DNA from: Rickettsiales bacterium
GTDB lineage: Bacteria; Pseudomonadota; Alphaproteobacteria; Rickettsiales; 21-14-0-20-44-7
Length of the DNA stretch: 7,780 nt
Assembly (NCBI GenBank): GCA_023301015.1
Contig: JALZVI010000293.1
Location: 1-7,780 of the forward strand
Direction: 5' to 3'
Shown: one piece after another, positions 5,842-7,780 of the stretch
How the letters are laid out: each line of letters starts with the position of its first letter
Numbering within the stretch: the stretch's first letter is position 1
Notes under the pieces: generated by a model
The model's database searches: none
The model's input: only the letters and a program-made list of their open reading frames with translations
What the model was told of the DNA's origin: nothing
Program-made: the position numbers and the translations under genes

Positions 5842-7347
5842 CTAACCCTTAGCCGCCAACACAGCCCCTCGCACCGCATCTTTCGACAAAATCGGCGACA
5901 GCAAAACTGGCTCACTCGCTGGGCCATAAACCGCGTTGAACGGAATGCCTGAGCGACCAAACTTCCTGATATAATCCAGCAAAATCTCACTTGGCTTCGT
6001 CATATCACCACGCATCAGCACCACGTTTTCATCTGCAAAAAACTGCTCAATCTCATCCGTGCCAGTCACATTCAACTTGTTCACCTGACAATTCACGCAC
6101 CATTTTGCGGTCACATCAACAAACACCACCTGCCCTGCGGCAACCAGCTCATCAATGCGTGCCTCGTCAAAAGCCTCCCACTGCACCAGCTGCTCCTCAG
6201 TCGCCATTTCAGCAACTTCATCATGCAACTGCGCATATAGAATTGTGCCGAGCCAAGCCGCGGTTGCAAGCAACAAAACAGCCATAATATTCTTCACCCA
6301 AAGCATCCACTTCCCTGGCTTTGGCAGTAATTTTGAAAGACTCGGAAAAGCCGCAAACAGCAAATATGGCAACGCCATCCCAACGCCCATCACCGCAAAG
6401 ATTACGAAAATCTGCACCGAACTTCCCGCCAATGCAAAACCCACTGCACTCACCAAAACGGGTGCTGTGCAAGCCGTTCCCAGCAATGTAGCCAGCATCC
6501 CTGCCACAAAATTCCCAGCTACAGAGTCCGCATGCGCACCTTGGTCAGACACCCACGATGGAACACGCAGATGAAAAATCCCGAGCAAGCTCACCGCAAA
6601 AAGCAGCACCAGAACAAACAGAATTCCTATGAATATCGGCGACTGAAAATGCAAGCCCCAGCCAAGCGTTTCACCACTAGCCTTCAGCGCAACTGCCGCA
6701 GCCGCAAGCAGCAAAAACGAAGCTAAAATCCCCGCTGCCGTTGACAAAAAATTCATCCGCGCCTGCCCAAATTCCTTCCCAGATTGCTTCACCAAGCTCA
6801 ACACTTTCAGCGAAAGCACGGGCAACACGCATGGCATAATATTCAAAATCAGACCCGCCAAAAAAGCCGTCCATAAAACCCCAAGCCCAATCACCTGCTC
6901 AGTTTTTTTTTCAACCTCAGCCGCAAGGGAATTCAGCTGCAAATTCATTCCATAGGGAACACAAACCTCGTTGCAAACCGCGCCTGTCAAATGCAACCGC
7001 ACATCCGCGCCATCCTCAATTTCAGCCTTCACCTCAAACTTCGTCGCACCGAAATATACATTAGTCTTAATGCCATATTCCTCATATTCCTCATACTCGG
7101 GATACACAACCTCACGCACCTCAAGCCCCTTCGAGCCAGTCCAGTCAAACTCCGTTGCAATGCCCGCATCGCCTGGTTCTTTATAATATGTATGCCACTC
7201 ATCATCTGGCACAACCTCAACATTAAGTTCAGAATTTTCATAATTTATCCGCGCCTTAACATTGTCACTCTCCACCCACTCCGAACTGCTCGCCGCAGCG
7301 AAGTTAGCAACAAAAAATAACGCAATTATAAAACTATAAATTCTCAA
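5842..7347 (-). CDS. DsbD/ScsB-like thiol:disulfide interchange protein
   Basis: A 501-aa inner-membrane protein that probably carries electrons from cytoplasmic thioredoxin to periplasmic thiol proteins. A signal peptide (1-20, IYSFIIALFFVANFAAAS) leads to a periplasmic beta domain (21-150) with C125 and C129 in GAVCNEVCVPYG. The membrane domain (about 152-370) has many hydrophobic helices and a central pair, C173 in NIMPCVLPVLSLK and C293 in LGTACTAPVL. The C-terminal thioredoxin domain (about 385-501) has the active site WCVNC (C417, C420) and cis-Pro469 in SGIPFN. All three cysteine pairs needed for relay are present. The N-domain motif resembles the ScsB-type proteins of alphaproteobacteria more than E. 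coli DsbD. The TTG start at 7347 is preferred: it has GGGGA 6 bases upstream and gives the signal peptide directly. It overlaps the end of hscA by 14 bases and is followed after 6 bases by the ADP-ribosylglycohydrolase gene. Confidence 0.9.
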   Translation of the reverse strand: MRIYSFIIALFFVANFAAASSSEWVESDNVKARINYENSELNVEVVPDDEWHTYYKEPGDAGIATEFDWTGSKGLEVREVVYPEYEEYEEYGIKTNVYFGATKFEVKAEIEDGADVRLHLTGAVCNEVCVPYGMNLQLNSLAAEVEKKTEQVIGLGVLWTAFLAGLILNIMPCVLPVLSLKVLSLVKQSGKEFGQARMNFLSTAAGILASFLLLAAAAVALKASGETLGWGLHFQSPIFIGILFVLVLLFAVSLLGIFHLRVPSWVSDQGAHADSVAGNFVAGMLATLLGTACTAPVLVSAVGFALAGSSVQIFVIFAVMGVGMALPYLLFAAFPSLSKLLPKPGKWMLWVKNIMAVLLLATAAWLGTILYAQLHDEVAEMATEEQLVQWEAFDEARIDELVAAGQVVFVDVTAKWCVNCQVNKLNVTGTDEIEQFFADENVVLMRGDMTKPSEILLDYIRKFGRSGIPFNAVYGPASEPVLLSPILSKDAVRGAVLAAKG

Positions 7348-7780
7348 TTTTCTTCCCCGATAGCGCAGAGCCAATTTCTGCGTCCATAATTTTTTCCGCC
7401 AGCACCGTGCTCGCCTCGTTCAGCTTCTCACGCAAATCGTCAATCACCCCACGATTCTCACCGCTCAATGCATCCGAAAGCTCATCAGCCAACTTCATCA
7501 TAGCATCTTTGCCCTCAAAATCGGCAGAAAACTTCTGTACAGACTGTTTCAATGAGTTCAACAGTCGCTCCGCCTCAACCTTAGCCTCCGCCAGCAAGCG
7601 CTCTTCCATGTCGGCCTTGCCATGCTCCATGCTTTCGCGCACCATCGCCAGCACCTGCTCGCGCTCGAGGCCATATGAAGGCTTCACCTCCACCACCTGC
7701 TCAACGCCAGTTTTCTCCTCACGCGCAGTCACCGTCAGCAAGCCATCCGCATCAATCGTGAACGTAATTTTCACCCGCGC
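7334..7780 (-). CDS. hscA: Fe-S assembly chaperone HscA (Hsp70 family), C-terminal part
   Basis: The last 148 residues of an Hsp70-type chaperone; the 5' end lies beyond the window edge, and the frame is open to base 7780. The visible part begins in the substrate-binding beta domain (RVKITFTIDADGLLTVTARE, with the Hsp70 strand motif F-x-I-D-A-D-G-L-L). It then has VEVKPSYGL, a linker diagnostic of HscA as opposed to DnaK, and the helical lid (about 45-148), rich in Glu, Lys and Leu. HscA with HscB speeds transfer of clusters from the IscU scaffold. The C-terminus ends IENL without the DnaK-type acidic tail. The stop TAG (7336-7334) lies within the DsbD-like gene, so the two are translationally coupled. 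This is the most upstream gene seen of the minus-strand operon; its promoter is outside the window. Confidence 0.9.
   Translation of the reverse strand, partial: ARVKITFTIDADGLLTVTAREEKTGVEQVVEVKPSYGLEREQVLAMVRESMEHGKADMEERLLAEAKVEAERLLNSLKQSVQKFSADFEGKDAMMKLADELSDALSGENRGVIDDLREKLNEASTVLAEKIMDAEIGSALSGKKIENL
7354..7358 (-). promoter_or_regulatory. Shine-Dalgarno GGGGA that fixes the DsbD-like start
   Basis: GGGGA on the minus strand (7358-7354), inside the last codons of hscA, lies 6 bases before the TTG at 7347. It decides for this start over the TTG nine codons upstream at 7374, which would add basic residues before the signal peptide. Confidence 0.65.

Noticed and set aside
7348..7374. 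TTG at 7374 as start of the DsbD-like gene
   Set aside because: It lacks a ribosome-binding site in place and adds nine residues before a clean signal peptide that begins at the TTG at 7347.

Overview
The window looks like an ordinary chromosomal stretch of a Gram-negative bacterium, most likely an alphaproteobacterium. The evidence is the lepB-rnc gene pair, an HscA-type Fe-S chaperone, a ScsB/DsbD-like thiol reductase, a type IV-type prepilin of the 'LPGD' kind common in that class, and a tRNA-Thr with an encoded CCA. Base composition is mixed: most genes are moderate to GC-leaning, while the pilin gene is clearly AT-richer. The taxonomic call is inference; no marker in the window fixes a genus.

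Layout, left to right. (1) 2-1076, + strand: the 3' end of lepB (signal peptidase I) followed one base later by rnc (RNase III). (2) 1225-1527, + strand: a small secreted PepSY-domain protein. (3) 1528-2023: almost gene-free. It holds what reads as a decayed small minus-strand gene with two in-frame stops, a strong minus-strand intrinsic terminator, and short repeats beside the tRNA. (4) 2024-2099, minus: tRNA-Thr(UGU) with its own promoter. (5) 2151-4885: a biotin locus split by a pilin. bioF is on the minus strand, a prepilin-like gene diverges from it on the + strand, and bioB follows on the + strand. (6) 4882-7780, minus: a tight operon hscA (5' cut by the window edge) - dsbD/scsB-like - ADP-ribosylglycohydrolase. 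It runs into bioB tail to tail, with interlocked stop codons.

How the genes work together. BioF and BioB catalyse the first and last steps of biotin ring assembly; BioB is an Fe-S radical-SAM enzyme and the neighbouring operon contains an Fe-S assembly chaperone. LepB, the DsbD-like reductase, the PepSY protein and the pilin all belong to the export and envelope side of the cell. The most unusual feature is how the bio/pilin genes start. bioF and the pilin have start codons that overlap head to head in one CATG. Each of bioF, pilin and bioB has a -10-like hexamer only 7 to 8 bases before its ATG and no visible Shine-Dalgarno, which suggests leaderless mRNAs from promoters buried in neighbouring coding sequence. 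I found no CRISPR array, insertion sequence or clear new multi-gene system.
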